Assembly (NCBI RefSeq): GCF_002632825.1
Contig: NZ_NJAJ01000016.1
Span: forward strand, 1 to 64,000
Length of the DNA stretch: 64,000 nucleotides
Direction: 5' to 3'
From: Xenorhabdus stockiae
GTDB taxonomy: Bacteria; Pseudomonadota; Gammaproteobacteria; Enterobacterales; Enterobacteriaceae
Part shown: positions 56,523-64,000 of the stretch, one piece after another
Layout: each line of letters starts with the position of its first letter
Position numbering within the stretch: position 1 is the first letter of the stretch
Translations under genes and position numbers: made by a program
Notes under the pieces: model-generated
Databases searched by the model: none
Told to the model about the DNA's origin: nothing
Seen by the model: the letters and a program-made list of their open reading frames with translations, nothing else

Positions 56523-57063
56523 ATCTTCCTCCTATTGTCATCTAACCAATATTATATCCTAATTTTCATTCTGTGAAATATAGCCATTAAAATGTAGAAA
56601 CTAAAAAAAATAAATCATTTTTTAATAGTATCCACTGAAACTAATGTTAGAATTTTTAATTTTATTAAAAATATCAATCTAAATAGCATTTAGCTGATAT
56701 TACCTCTATTGATTTTATTGTTCTTTTTGAGAAGGAAGATAGAAATAACTATATTTTTAATTGTCTAATCTGGCATTCTTTTATCTATATACGGTAAACT
56801 TATTCATTATTTTTATATGAGAATAAAAAAGAGAGAGCTTCATGGAAAATTCCTTCCAGAAAGCACGCTGGTTAGTAGGTAAAAGAACGAATCGTTGATA
56901 GTACGGACAAGTTATCATCGTAGTAAGAATTTGAAATTTGTAACAGGACAGTCGCATTTTCAGAAGAAAGAGATACTGCACGTGATAGAGATATTGATGC
57001 TATCTGGTGTCAGCAACACCATCAGCTACAAATCCATTGTGTATATATTTGGGAGAAAAACGA
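56523..57063. other. AT-rich divergent region including a degenerate ORF
   Basis: About 540 bases between the carrier-hydrolase gene and the cupin. The first 300 are strongly AT-rich and should contain the leftward promoter. The right part (56842-57060) contains a broken reading frame, listed separately. No other element is recognised. Confidence 0.5.
56842..57060 (+). pseudogene. degenerate ORF of unknown family
   Basis: A start with a ribosome-site-like GAGAGAG upstream encodes MENSFQKARWLVGKRTNR, then two stops, then in the same frame YGQVIIVVRI. After a frame change the sequence continues with TVAFSEERDTARDRDIDA and IWCQQHHQLQIHCVYIWEKN, ending in a stop just where the cupin starts. The pieces look coding and collinear, so this is probably a decayed gene of about 70 codons. 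I do not recognise the family. Confidence 0.45.
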
Positions 57064-57570
57064 GTGACAGATAATAGTCCAAAGAAAAATTTTATAATCA
57101 GAAATATAAATGAAATTGAGCTGGATAATTTTGAACGTTCTCCATTGTATGCATCTCATGGTGGCTCTCTCACAGAGGGGACTCAGGCTTCTAAACTAGG
57201 CGCTTCTATTGACTGCGTTCCTCCCGGAAAACGCGCAGTACCATATCATTTCCATTATTCACAAGAAGAAATGTTCATTGTTATCAACGGATCTGGAACA
57301 CTTCGTATTGCTGGTGACATGATACCGATAAAAGAAGGAGATGTTATCTGCATTCCTCCGGGAGATAAGTATCCCCATCAGATTATTAATACATCCAATG
57401 AAATGCTGCGTTATGTTTCCATCAGTACAATGGAAAGTCCTGAAATCTGCGAATACCCCGATTCAAATAAATACTTAGCTAAAACAAAATCTGATGTAAA
57501 TGGGATGAAACAATTCCGTGCCATGAATTTTATGGGCGAGGGTGTTGATTATTGGGAGAATGAGCCATAA
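57064..57570 (+). CDS. cupin-domain protein
   Basis: 168-residue single-cupin protein. The metal-binding motif 1 is VPYHFHYSQEEMFIVINGSGTLRI (two His, one Glu) and motif 2 is GDVICIPPGDKYPHQIIN (His). This complete His-His-Glu-His set suggests a metal-dependent isomerase or dioxygenase, or a sugar/phosphate binding role. I chose the GTG at 57064, preceded by GGGAGAAAAA, rather than the ATG at 57007, which overlaps the degenerate ORF. It converges on the SMP-30 gene within the accessory cluster. Confidence 0.82.
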   Translation: MTDNSPKKNFIIRNINEIELDNFERSPLYASHGGSLTEGTQASKLGASIDCVPPGKRAVPYHFHYSQEEMFIVINGSGTLRIAGDMIPIKEGDVICIPPGDKYPHQIINTSNEMLRYVSISTMESPEICEYPDSNKYLAKTKSDVNGMKQFRAMNFMGEGVDYWENEP

Positions 57571-57606
57571 AAAATCTGTAGTAGTAAGGTGATATACAAT
57601 GAATTA

Positions 57607-57636
57607 TCGCCATGGAGACTCGATTCCCCATGGCGA
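57607..57636. terminator. bidirectional hairpin between cupin and SMP-30 genes
   Basis: Perfect 9-bp GC-containing arms TCGCCATGG and CCATGGCGA with a 12-base loop, 37 bases after the cupin stop and 30 before the end of the convergent gene. No long T-tract, so moderate confidence. Confidence 0.65.
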
Positions 57637-57665
57637 AGATTAACTCCATGATGCTTATCTAATAG

Positions 57666-58625
57666 CTAACCTGCAAATGGTGTTGCGGCTGGCCCTGAAA
57701 CACCTGGTTGGCAAACAAACAGTCCTCCTGCTCCGGGGGCTGTGGCAGAATGTTCCACAACTTCCTGAGAAAGACCATACAAATTATTAGTGATATCCGG
57801 TAATTTTCGGCCTGCACTAGTGATAAACAGGTTGTCACCGTGAACGCCACCAAATGTACAACTTGTGACCGCCGGTGTGGATACTCTGACTTTCGCTATT
57901 AACTCTCCTGCGGGAGAGTAGCGGTGTATTTCTCCGCTGCCCATTAAAGCAAGCCAGACATGCCCTTCATGATCAACAACTAAACCGTTTGGTATTCCTT
58001 CACCTTTGGCGAATGCTTTAAAGCAACGCCGGTTGTGAAGTGTGCCCTCAGTGGCATCAAAATCGAAGATATCCACGGCCAGCGTGTGTGAATCAACATA
58101 ATAAAAAGACGTTGTGCCATCAGGACTCCAATCCAGTCCATTAGAGAGAGTCACATGGCTCAGTATGGTCGTGATTGTTCCATCAGGATCGATCCGGTAG
58201 AGTGCTCCTTGGCCTTCAATAACCTCACCGGTAGAAGTGAGAATATCATTACCGAGTGTGCCAACCCACAACCTGCCTTTAGCGTCACATTTCACATCGT
58301 TCGCCCGTACTTTTTTGGGGTCTGCGTCGAGTTGAGCAAATTGTGTGATGTGACCGTCACCATCCAGCGCTAAAATATCAATACCCGCGACAACAATGAT
58401 GCCACCATTTTTACGGGGAACAGCACCACCAATATGACGGTTTAATGTCCAGCGCCTGCCGATATGCCAGTCTATATTGTTATTAGATTGGGCTTCCTGC
58501 ACGATACCAAGCGCATTATCACACCAGAGAAGGCGATTTCCTCTGGCATCCCACAAAGGTCCTTCTCCTATTGTGTTTTTGACATCAATGGCCAATGTTG
58601 CTTTTATATGAGTGTTCATGTTCAT
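57666..58625 (-). CDS. SMP-30/gluconolactonase family lactonase
   Basis: 319-residue six-bladed beta-propeller hydrolase (SMP-30/Gre/LRE family), Ca2+ or Zn2+ dependent, typically opening sugar or aromatic lactones. Metal ligands appear in TIGEGPLWDARGNRLLWCDN (Glu), RANDVKCDAKGRLWVGT (Asn) and SNGLDWSPDG with YYVDS (Asn and Asp). It lies 21 bases downstream of the A-T-TE synthetase on the same strand, so it is almost certainly co-transcribed with it. Its substrate may be a lactone or furanone from that enzyme (inference). Confidence 0.88.
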   Translation of the reverse strand: MNMNTHIKATLAIDVKNTIGEGPLWDARGNRLLWCDNALGIVQEAQSNNNIDWHIGRRWTLNRHIGGAVPRKNGGIIVVAGIDILALDGDGHITQFAQLDADPKKVRANDVKCDAKGRLWVGTLGNDILTSTGEVIEGQGALYRIDPDGTITTILSHVTLSNGLDWSPDGTTSFYYVDSHTLAVDIFDFDATEGTLHNRRCFKAFAKGEGIPNGLVVDHEGHVWLALMGSGEIHRYSPAGELIAKVRVSTPAVTSCTFGGVHGDNLFITSAGRKLPDITNNLYGLSQEVVEHSATAPGAGGLFVCQPGVSGPAATPFAG

Positions 58626-58646
58626 TTGTAACTTTCACCCAATCGT

Positions 58647-61433
58647 TTATTTATCACCTAACTTACGGTCAAGTTCATTACGTAAGATCGCCTGAAATGT
58701 TGCTAAATTTTTTGGCCCCATCAGGTCGTAATGGTCACCTGCTACCGGGATATAATTATTTGTCTGACGGGAAAAAGCATCCCAACATTTGAGGTGAGTA
58801 AACCACTCCTCTTTTGATCCGCGAGGTGGATCGGCATAAAAGACACTAATTGATTCAACATTACCAGTTGGTACATATGAACGCCCAATATTCAATAATG
58901 ATTGGGTTAATGTTGCCCATGCTTTGAATTTCTCTAAATTTAAATCCAGTTCTTGCAGACGTTCAGATGACACATCTTTCAGTAGATATTCACAAGCTTC
59001 TTGGTTCCCTGCGGCTGCACGGATCTTGGCTGCTAATCCATCTTTTTCCTCTTTGTCAACTAAGGAGAGGAAAAAGGCTAATGTGGTGGCGATATCGGCT
59101 TCGTCAACTGCGGCCATCTGATGCATAAGCAATGGAGCCATATCAATACTACCAACAAAAGCCACACGCTCACCTTGTGACTCAAGGCGCTTGGCAATTT
59201 CGAAAGCCACAGGGCTACCATAGGAATATCCTGCGATTGCATACGGACCATGTGGCTGACGTGAGCGGATCCCTTCAAGGTACACGTTGACCAACTCTTC
59301 GAATGATGTGAAGTGCTCTTCACCTTCTTCAAGACCGCGGGCGCGCAATGCGTAGAAAGGACGATCATTGATAAAATATTTTGCAAGATTGACAAAAACC
59401 AGTATCTCACCAATTCCGGGATGGATGCAGAAAACTGGTGTTTTATTACCCGTGGCTTGTAGGGTAACCACAGGATCATAGATACCACTATCATGGGAAG
59501 CTAGACGAGCCGCTAGTGTTCGTACTGTTGGATTCTGAATAAGAGTGACGATAGGGACATCTTTAATGTTGAACTGTTGTTGAACAGCTTGTTTAAGTCT
59601 GACGATATCGAGGGAAGTACCTCCCACATCAAAAAAGTTTTCTGTTGCGCTTATCTGGTCGGTTTCAATACTAAACAGTTCAGCATAGATATTGGCAATT
59701 ATCTCTTCTGTTTCACCTGCTGGTGGAATATAGCCGCCCGTATGCTTATCACTCACCTCTTTGATATAACGAACTTCATCGGCAAATATGCCCGATTCCA
59801 GACGCTTGCGCATAATTGCACGTTGTATTTTACCCAGACTGGTTTTCTGAAAAGCTTCTTGTGGTAGAGGCAAAATTAGTGTGGGACGGAAGCCCCAAAG
59901 CAGGATAGTGGTATTGCGGATAGCAGTGAGCAAGTGATACAGCTTGTTATCGTCGGAATGTGGGAATGAGGCGGAAAAAGCAACAACAAGCTGCTCGGTA
60001 TCACTGCCCACAGACCGTATCGGGAATGCCGCAACAAATGATTTTTCAATGCCTGAAAGCTGCTCGAGTGTAGTTTCAAGTTCATGACTGAAATAATTCA
60101 CTCCACTCACAATAATACTGTCTTTATTTCTTCCGACTAGATTCAGTCGCCCATTTTCGATCAAGGCAAGATCACCTGTTCGGAACCAGCCATCTTCAGT
60201 GAACGCTTCCCGAGTTGCCTCTTCATTATTATAGTACCGGGTGAAGATCATCGGGCCGTACAACTGTAGTTCTCCCACTTCATCGGCTTGTGACAGAGGA
60301 CCATCTTCATTAGCAACACGCATTTGCAAGCCGAGAATAGGAAAACCAAGTGAACCAAATTCTTTATTGGCATCAATATCAGGGAATTCGCATGAATAGA
60401 TGGAGCCTGCACAAGTTTCTGTCATGCCAAACCCGGGCCAGATGACATTGTTTGCCAGTCCGTAAGGGGCAAGGAGATGATGGAAATTTCTTCCTGTTTC
60501 AACAACAGTAGCTTCTCCGCCTGAAATGATTTGCCGCAAGCAGGAGAGATCGAACGGTTTGTTTTCAAGCTCTAGAGCAACTGTTCGTCCTGATTTCAAT
60601 GCAGCATTAATTTGGCCTAAAAGGAAATTGGGTGTGAAGGTCATAGCGACTCTATAATCGCTGATAAGGCGCAGGAACAATAGAGGTTCAGCAAGAATGG
60701 TCTCGGGTGGGACATGAAGCTGTTCAGCTCCAACAGATAAAGGTAATAGGTGGGCTTCTGAAAAAGCGGCTACGTGATCGAAAGAAATCCAGTTGAGCGT
60801 GATATCTTCTGCCGTCAGGCGTTGACGCTCATTTTTCCCTTTCATTGCCGACAGTAGATTTCCATGTGTTAGCACTACGGCTTTTGAATTACCAGTTGAT
60901 CCTGAAGTCAGCATAAATATGGCAGGATCATCAATACTCGCTTGATGAATACTATCATCCGGCATTGCCGTGCGTAATTTATTCACATCGATAGCATCAG
61001 AGAGCCCAACCAGTTCCCTCTGCAGTGATTTGGTGGAAATCAACAGTGGGTTTCCGAGTAGAGAGCTAACATGGTTAAGATGTTTTTCCCAACGTTCAGG
61101 GTCATTACGAATAGGAATAACAGGGCAAGGAACATATCCCCCAAGAATACAAGCCCATATGGCGGAAACGAAATCGTAGGCATGCTCGAGGATCAGAATG
61201 ACATGAACATCAGGTTTGGGCGCATGAGCACGCAATCCTCCCAGTACCCGCTGTGCTTCTTTTATCAAATCGGGGTACGTAACCCATGTACTCTCGTTGG
61301 CTTTATCACCGGAAATAAAGCGGAGGCCGGAATGAGGATACTGTTGTACCGCTTGTAATAAGAGATCACTGATGGTTGTTACTGTGGGTTCAATATTTTC
61401 ATTCGGTTTTTTATAAATTTTATTTTCAGGCAT
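58647..61433 (-). CDS. NRPS-like A-T-TE synthetase
   Basis: 928-residue, condensation-domain-free synthetase. Residues about 1-560 are an adenylation domain (FMLTSGSTGNSKAVVLTHGN near 176, GFGMTETCAG, WFRTGDLALI, DSIIVSGVNYFSHELE). About 580-650 is a carrier domain (FFDVGGTSLDIVRLK, Ser near 607). About 665-920 is a thioesterase (CIHPGIGEI, nucleophile AGYSYGSPVAFEIA near 735, final His in AGDHYDLMGP). The stretch NWISFDHVAAFSEAHLLPLSVG resembles A domains of atromentin, terrequinone and ralfuranone synthetases, which join two alpha-keto acids. The first gene of an operon with the lactonase. Confidence 0.82.
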   Translation of the reverse strand: MPENKIYKKPNENIEPTVTTISDLLLQAVQQYPHSGLRFISGDKANESTWVTYPDLIKEAQRVLGGLRAHAPKPDVHVILILEHAYDFVSAIWACILGGYVPCPVIPIRNDPERWEKHLNHVSSLLGNPLLISTKSLQRELVGLSDAIDVNKLRTAMPDDSIHQASIDDPAIFMLTSGSTGNSKAVVLTHGNLLSAMKGKNERQRLTAEDITLNWISFDHVAAFSEAHLLPLSVGAEQLHVPPETILAEPLLFLRLISDYRVAMTFTPNFLLGQINAALKSGRTVALELENKPFDLSCLRQIISGGEATVVETGRNFHHLLAPYGLANNVIWPGFGMTETCAGSIYSCEFPDIDANKEFGSLGFPILGLQMRVANEDGPLSQADEVGELQLYGPMIFTRYYNNEEATREAFTEDGWFRTGDLALIENGRLNLVGRNKDSIIVSGVNYFSHELETTLEQLSGIEKSFVAAFPIRSVGSDTEQLVVAFSASFPHSDDNKLYHLLTAIRNTTILLWGFRPTLILPLPQEAFQKTSLGKIQRAIMRKRLESGIFADEVRYIKEVSDKHTGGYIPPAGETEEIIANIYAELFSIETDQISATENFFDVGGTSLDIVRLKQAVQQQFNIKDVPIVTLIQNPTVRTLAARLASHDSGIYDPVVTLQATGNKTPVFCIHPGIGEILVFVNLAKYFINDRPFYALRARGLEEGEEHFTSFEELVNVYLEGIRSRQPHGPYAIAGYSYGSPVAFEIAKRLESQGERVAFVGSIDMAPLLMHQMAAVDEADIATTLAFFLSLVDKEEKDGLAAKIRAAAGNQEACEYLLKDVSSERLQELDLNLEKFKAWATLTQSLLNIGRSYVPTGNVESISVFYADPPRGSKEEWFTHLKCWDAFSRQTNNYIPVAGDHYDLMGPKNLATFQAILRNELDRKLGDK

Positions 61434-61983
61434 GTTTGATATTCCATATAAAAAGTAGCGGTAGGTTATTTATGTCTTTCATCTTCCAAGTTTCGGCTCT
61501 ATTGGCGGTGTTTACTTAACAAAATGAATTATGTTCTTTGTTATCGTTGTGCTGTGATATTAAAATATATTGGTATGTTTTAATATTTGTTCTATGACAA
61601 AAAATAACAGGCGAAGTTATGCGAAGGAAATTTAACCCGAAAATATTGAGTCGGTAAAGTTCTCACCCAGCATATAGAGCGACATAATCTTACGCTACGT
61701 TCATATCAAACAATTAGCAAGAGGAACGATTTGTTATTCCAGTTCGATATAAAATAATGAAAAACTGATTGATACCCATATTAAAAAACATCATTATAAT
61801 TTTTTTAATCATTAAAGTTTTTTAATCATGATTATTTTATCTTTAAGGGAAACGGCACTGACTATTGAATTAAATTTGACAGATACTTTTATTGATCCGC
61901 TCGCCGACTCTACATATTGGAAATATACGGCTGCCTGATAAATGTATTTCTTGATAACCTAATTTTTAACTTTGGGAAAACGT
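61434..61983. promoter_or_regulatory. divergent intergenic region of A-T-TE and ComB-like genes
   Basis: About 550 AT-rich bases with both promoters. A 9-bp inverted repeat (ATATTAAAA / TTTTAATAT) at 61557-61586, about 125 bases upstream of the synthetase, is a candidate regulator site. A 12-base direct repeat TTTTTTAATCAT occurs at 61801-61812 and 61818-61829. No coding frame is seen. Confidence 0.45.
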
Positions 61984-62712
61984 ATGAGCTGGTATTGTCA
62001 GAATCAATTTGAAGTTCGTCTGGAATGGGGATTACACGCTGCTGAAAATCTGGCGCAATATGTTGATTGTGTGGTTGTTGTTGATGTTATGTCGTTTTCA
62101 ACCTGTGTCAGTATAGCAAGCGACAATAATGCTTATGTTTATCCTTACTCGTGGAAAGACGAGACAGCTATTCAGTATGCAAGAAATTTAGGGGCACTTT
62201 CTGCCAGCTACAACAGAAAATGTGCTGACAGTCAATTCAGCCTTTCACCAGCTTCTCTTCAGGCAATTCCTGAAGGTACTAAACTGGTTCTACCATCACC
62301 TAATGGCTCATCAATTTCATTCAAAGCAAAAGATTATGGTGTTACGGTTTTTAGTGGTTGCTTTAGGAACATAACTGCGTGTGCAAGAGCTTGTGAGGAT
62401 TTTAAACGCATTCTCGTTATCCCAAGCGGAGAGCGTTGGCCTGATGGGAGTATCCGTTTTTCTATTGAAGACTATGTTGCTGCTGGTGGAATTATTGCGT
62501 TTCTTGGCGATCGTAAATTATCCCCTGAAGCATACGCAGCCGTTGCTGTCTATGAGCAACAACGGCTGCATGGTTTATCATCACTTTATAACTGTTCATC
62601 TGCACTTGAGCTGAAAGAAAGAGGGTTTGAAGCTGATGTTAATCTATGCCTTGAAATTGATGTGAGTGTAAATGCTAATCGTCTTAATGATAATTTTTAT
62701 ATGGCGGTATAA
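61984..62712 (+). CDS. ComB-family (2-phosphosulfolactate phosphatase-like) protein
   Basis: 242-residue protein of the ComB family, whose characterised members dephosphorylate 2-phosphosulfolactate in coenzyme M and sulfolactate formation. Family segments: VVVVDVMSFSTCVSIA at the N-terminus, LVLPSPNGSSISFKA, VFSGCFRNITACARAC, ILVIPSGERWPDGSIRFSIEDYVAAGGI and GFEADVNLCLEID. I chose the ATG at 61984 (MSWYCQNQFEVRLEWG); a TTG at 61972 is in frame. Enterobacteria do not make coenzyme M, so the substrate is probably different. Divergent from the A-T-TE gene. Confidence 0.85.
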   Translation: MSWYCQNQFEVRLEWGLHAAENLAQYVDCVVVVDVMSFSTCVSIASDNNAYVYPYSWKDETAIQYARNLGALSASYNRKCADSQFSLSPASLQAIPEGTKLVLPSPNGSSISFKAKDYGVTVFSGCFRNITACARACEDFKRILVIPSGERWPDGSIRFSIEDYVAAGGIIAFLGDRKLSPEAYAAVAVYEQQRLHGLSSLYNCSSALELKERGFEADVNLCLEIDVSVNANRLNDNFYMAV

Positions 62713-62763
62713 GTAATAGCAAATGCCATAATTTAATTCCATAACAGAAGATGTATGTGGTTT

Positions 62764-63165
62764 TTATTCATTAATTTTTCTATCAAAATAAGGAGAGAAT
62801 CGAGCCTTTATGGGCATTCGCTCCTTAATTCTTGCCATATTAACGCTGATATCTTCCTCAGTTACCTGATAATCGTTCCATAAATTGTGATAAACACTGA
62901 CACTCTCTGGCCATCTGTTTATTACGGAAAAACCTCGATTCAAACATTCCTGATGTATAGCTTCATATCTTTTCTTCAAAAAGAACAGCTTATCTCTGAA
63001 AAAAATCACATGTCCTTTTCCTAGCAGGTATTTTTCCGATGTACTCAAGGTCACATTACCTTTCCTCCTAACTATCTCATTGGGAATTCTGGTTAATTCT
63101 CTATGTTCGGCAAGTAAGTGTTGATCACACAATTCACTTGGCTGGATAAGATTTATTCTGGTCAT
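62764..63165 (-). CDS. T4 DenV-like pyrimidine dimer DNA glycosylase (endonuclease V)
   Basis: 133-residue homologue of phage T4 endonuclease V, which cleaves the glycosidic bond at UV-induced pyrimidine dimers and nicks the backbone. The N-terminus MTRINLIQPSELCDQHLLAEHREL is nearly that of T4 DenV: Thr2 (the alpha-amino nucleophile after Met removal), Arg3 and catalytic Glu23 are present. LGKGHVIFFRDKLFFLKKRYEAIHQECLNRGF matches the T4 middle part, and the C-terminal RFSPYFDRK retains aromatic residues. Single gene, convergent with comB. Confidence 0.88.
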   Translation of the reverse strand: MTRINLIQPSELCDQHLLAEHRELTRIPNEIVRRKGNVTLSTSEKYLLGKGHVIFFRDKLFFLKKRYEAIHQECLNRGFSVINRWPESVSVYHNLWNDYQVTEEDISVNMARIKERMPIKARFSPYFDRKINE

Positions 63166-63485
63166 AATTTTTAATCACAAAATCGATAAATGTTATTTTT
63201 AAATTAGATAGGGTTGAGGAGGTAAAAGCTTTCTATAGCCGTAGGCCTTAATCGCCTTACTATGTCACCGAGAGAGCATCTTTAAAAGACTTGGTCATGA
63301 TGCAGAAATGTGGATTTTTGAAGCAGATCTCAAAAATTGCTCATAAGGCATAGAAGGGGACTGTTACCGGAAACCGACGAGTAAATATTGACATTTCGTT
63401 TGCCACCGAAGCATCGCAATACCTTCCCTTATATTATTTTCCCATGCCTTTTGTGGCTATTAATCTGAAAAAGGAAAATATTCGT
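63166..63485. other. intergenic region, possible decayed coding sequence
   Basis: About 320 bases between the DenV-like and ACT genes. In the frame of the downstream gene the plus strand reads like protein with only two stops (for example SPYYVTERASLKDLVMM and GNRRVNIDISFATEAS), running into the ACT gene. This could be a decayed upstream gene or the remnant of an inserted element. No recognisable family, terminal repeats or promoter motif. Confidence 0.3.
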
Positions 63486-63872
63486 ATGTATGATATTCAT
63501 GTTGTTCTCAGTAATACTCCCGGCGCTCTTGCTTTTCTCGGTTCTTTACTTGGTAAAAATGGCGTTAGCCTGGAAGGTGGTGGAGTTTTTACGATTGACA
63601 ATGAAAGCCACGCCCATTTTTTAGTTGAAGATGGAGAGCTGGCCCGTCAGGTTCTGATGGCTGCTGGTTTAGATGTACGCGATGTAGTTAAGCCTTTAAT
63701 CAGAAAACTAAATCAGGAACGGTCAGGTGAACTGGGTGAAGTAGCTGATGCTATTGCACGAGCTGGTATCAATATAATTGCTCAATACAGCGACCACAAT
63801 AACCGCTTAATCCTTCTTACTGAGAATAACGAACTTGCTGCAAATGCCACCATTAAATGGGATGTACCCTAG
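63486..63872 (+). CDS. ACT-domain protein
   Basis: 128-residue protein made of two ACT-like halves (residues 1-65: MYDIHVVLSNTPGALAFLGSLLGKNGVSLEGGGVFTIDNESHAHFLVEDG; 70-125: VVKPLIRKLNQERSGELGEVADAIARAGINI with LILLTEN). ACT domains bind small effectors, usually amino acids, to regulate enzymes. No catalytic domain is attached, so it may be a stand-alone sensor. I chose the ATG at 63486 over 63444 because the residues before it do not fit the ACT strand. Physiological partner unknown. Confidence 0.8.
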   Translation: MYDIHVVLSNTPGALAFLGSLLGKNGVSLEGGGVFTIDNESHAHFLVEDGELARQVLMAAGLDVRDVVKPLIRKLNQERSGELGEVADAIARAGINIIAQYSDHNNRLILLTENNELAANATIKWDVP

Positions 63873-64000
63873 GAATGAAAAATAAAAGCCATTAAGCCAT
63901 ATAAATGAATAAACCGACTAAACTGTAAAACATTCAATTCATCGTGGATTTGGTTGAATAAAAAGGCTTTATCATTCCGAAAAATTTTACAAAGTGGAGT

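Noticed and set aside
61801-61829. Direct repeat TTTTTTAATCAT as a possible attachment site
   Set aside because: The repeats are too AT-rich and too close together, and there is no integrase or element between them. Probably chance in an AT-rich spacer.
1-64000. CRISPR arrays, tRNA/rRNA genes, complete insertion sequences
   Set aside because: No regularly spaced repeats, no clover-leaf-like conserved tRNA arms and no intact transposase were found on either strand by eye.

Overview
The window is a 64 kb chromosomal segment of an AT-rich enterobacterium. Gene content and protein similarity point to the Photorhabdus/Xenorhabdus group (Morganellaceae): an enterobacterial core backbone (rsx-nth, add, manA, fumC-tus, mlc, ydfG) is interrupted by natural-product loci, including a pyrrolizixenamide-type NRPS plus monooxygenase pair first described in Xenorhabdus. 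The genus is an inference. A tus gene with a near-perfect Ter site in its upstream region places the segment in the chromosome's replication terminus domain.

Layout. 1-7.7 kb: the electron-transport complex rsxABCDGE, with nth at the end of the operon and ydgK upstream, all on the minus strand. RsxC carries a long alanine/lysine tail of seven 40-residue repeats. 7.8-17.5 kb: ydgJ, a bile-acid-symporter family transporter, add, ydgA, manA, fumC, tus with its Ter site, and a winged-helix regulator. 17.6-24.9 kb: the ynfM/ynfL pair, mlc, a shortened bioD-like gene that has lost its catalytic lysine, two small secreted proteins (DUF1161, YnfB), ydfG and an orphan lipoprotein. 25.1-26.0 kb: a VOC protein and a GrpB-family protein.

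26.0-41.3 kb is one anaerobic cobalamin block. cobD and cobA run left. The 16-gene cbiABCDETFGHJKLMNQO operon runs right, with nearly every junction overlapping. Together these cover corrin-ring synthesis from uroporphyrinogen III, a,c-diamidation, the aminopropanol arm and cobalt import. cbiP and the nucleotide-loop genes are not here. The divergent intergenic region has a perfect FNR box and a second near-match, and I see no cobalamin riboswitch.

41.6-63.9 kb is accessory. It holds cyanase; a divergent O-methyltransferase; a 2407-residue NRPS (C-A-T-C-A-T-TE) whose A domains read as Ser and probably Pro; and an overlapping FAD monooxygenase. These last two match the pxaA/pxaB pyrrolizidine alkaloid pathway. 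A TetR/MFS pair with a clear palindromic operator follows, then a secretory-type lipase. A second, less familiar cluster consists of a carrier-protein/alpha-beta-hydrolase fusion, a degenerate ORF, a cupin, an SMP-30 lactonase and an A-T-TE synthetase resembling the alpha-keto-acid-condensing (atromentin/ralfuranone) type. The window ends with a ComB-like phosphatase, a T4 DenV-like pyrimidine-dimer glycosylase and an ACT-domain protein. I see no tRNA or rRNA gene, no CRISPR array and no intact insertion sequence.
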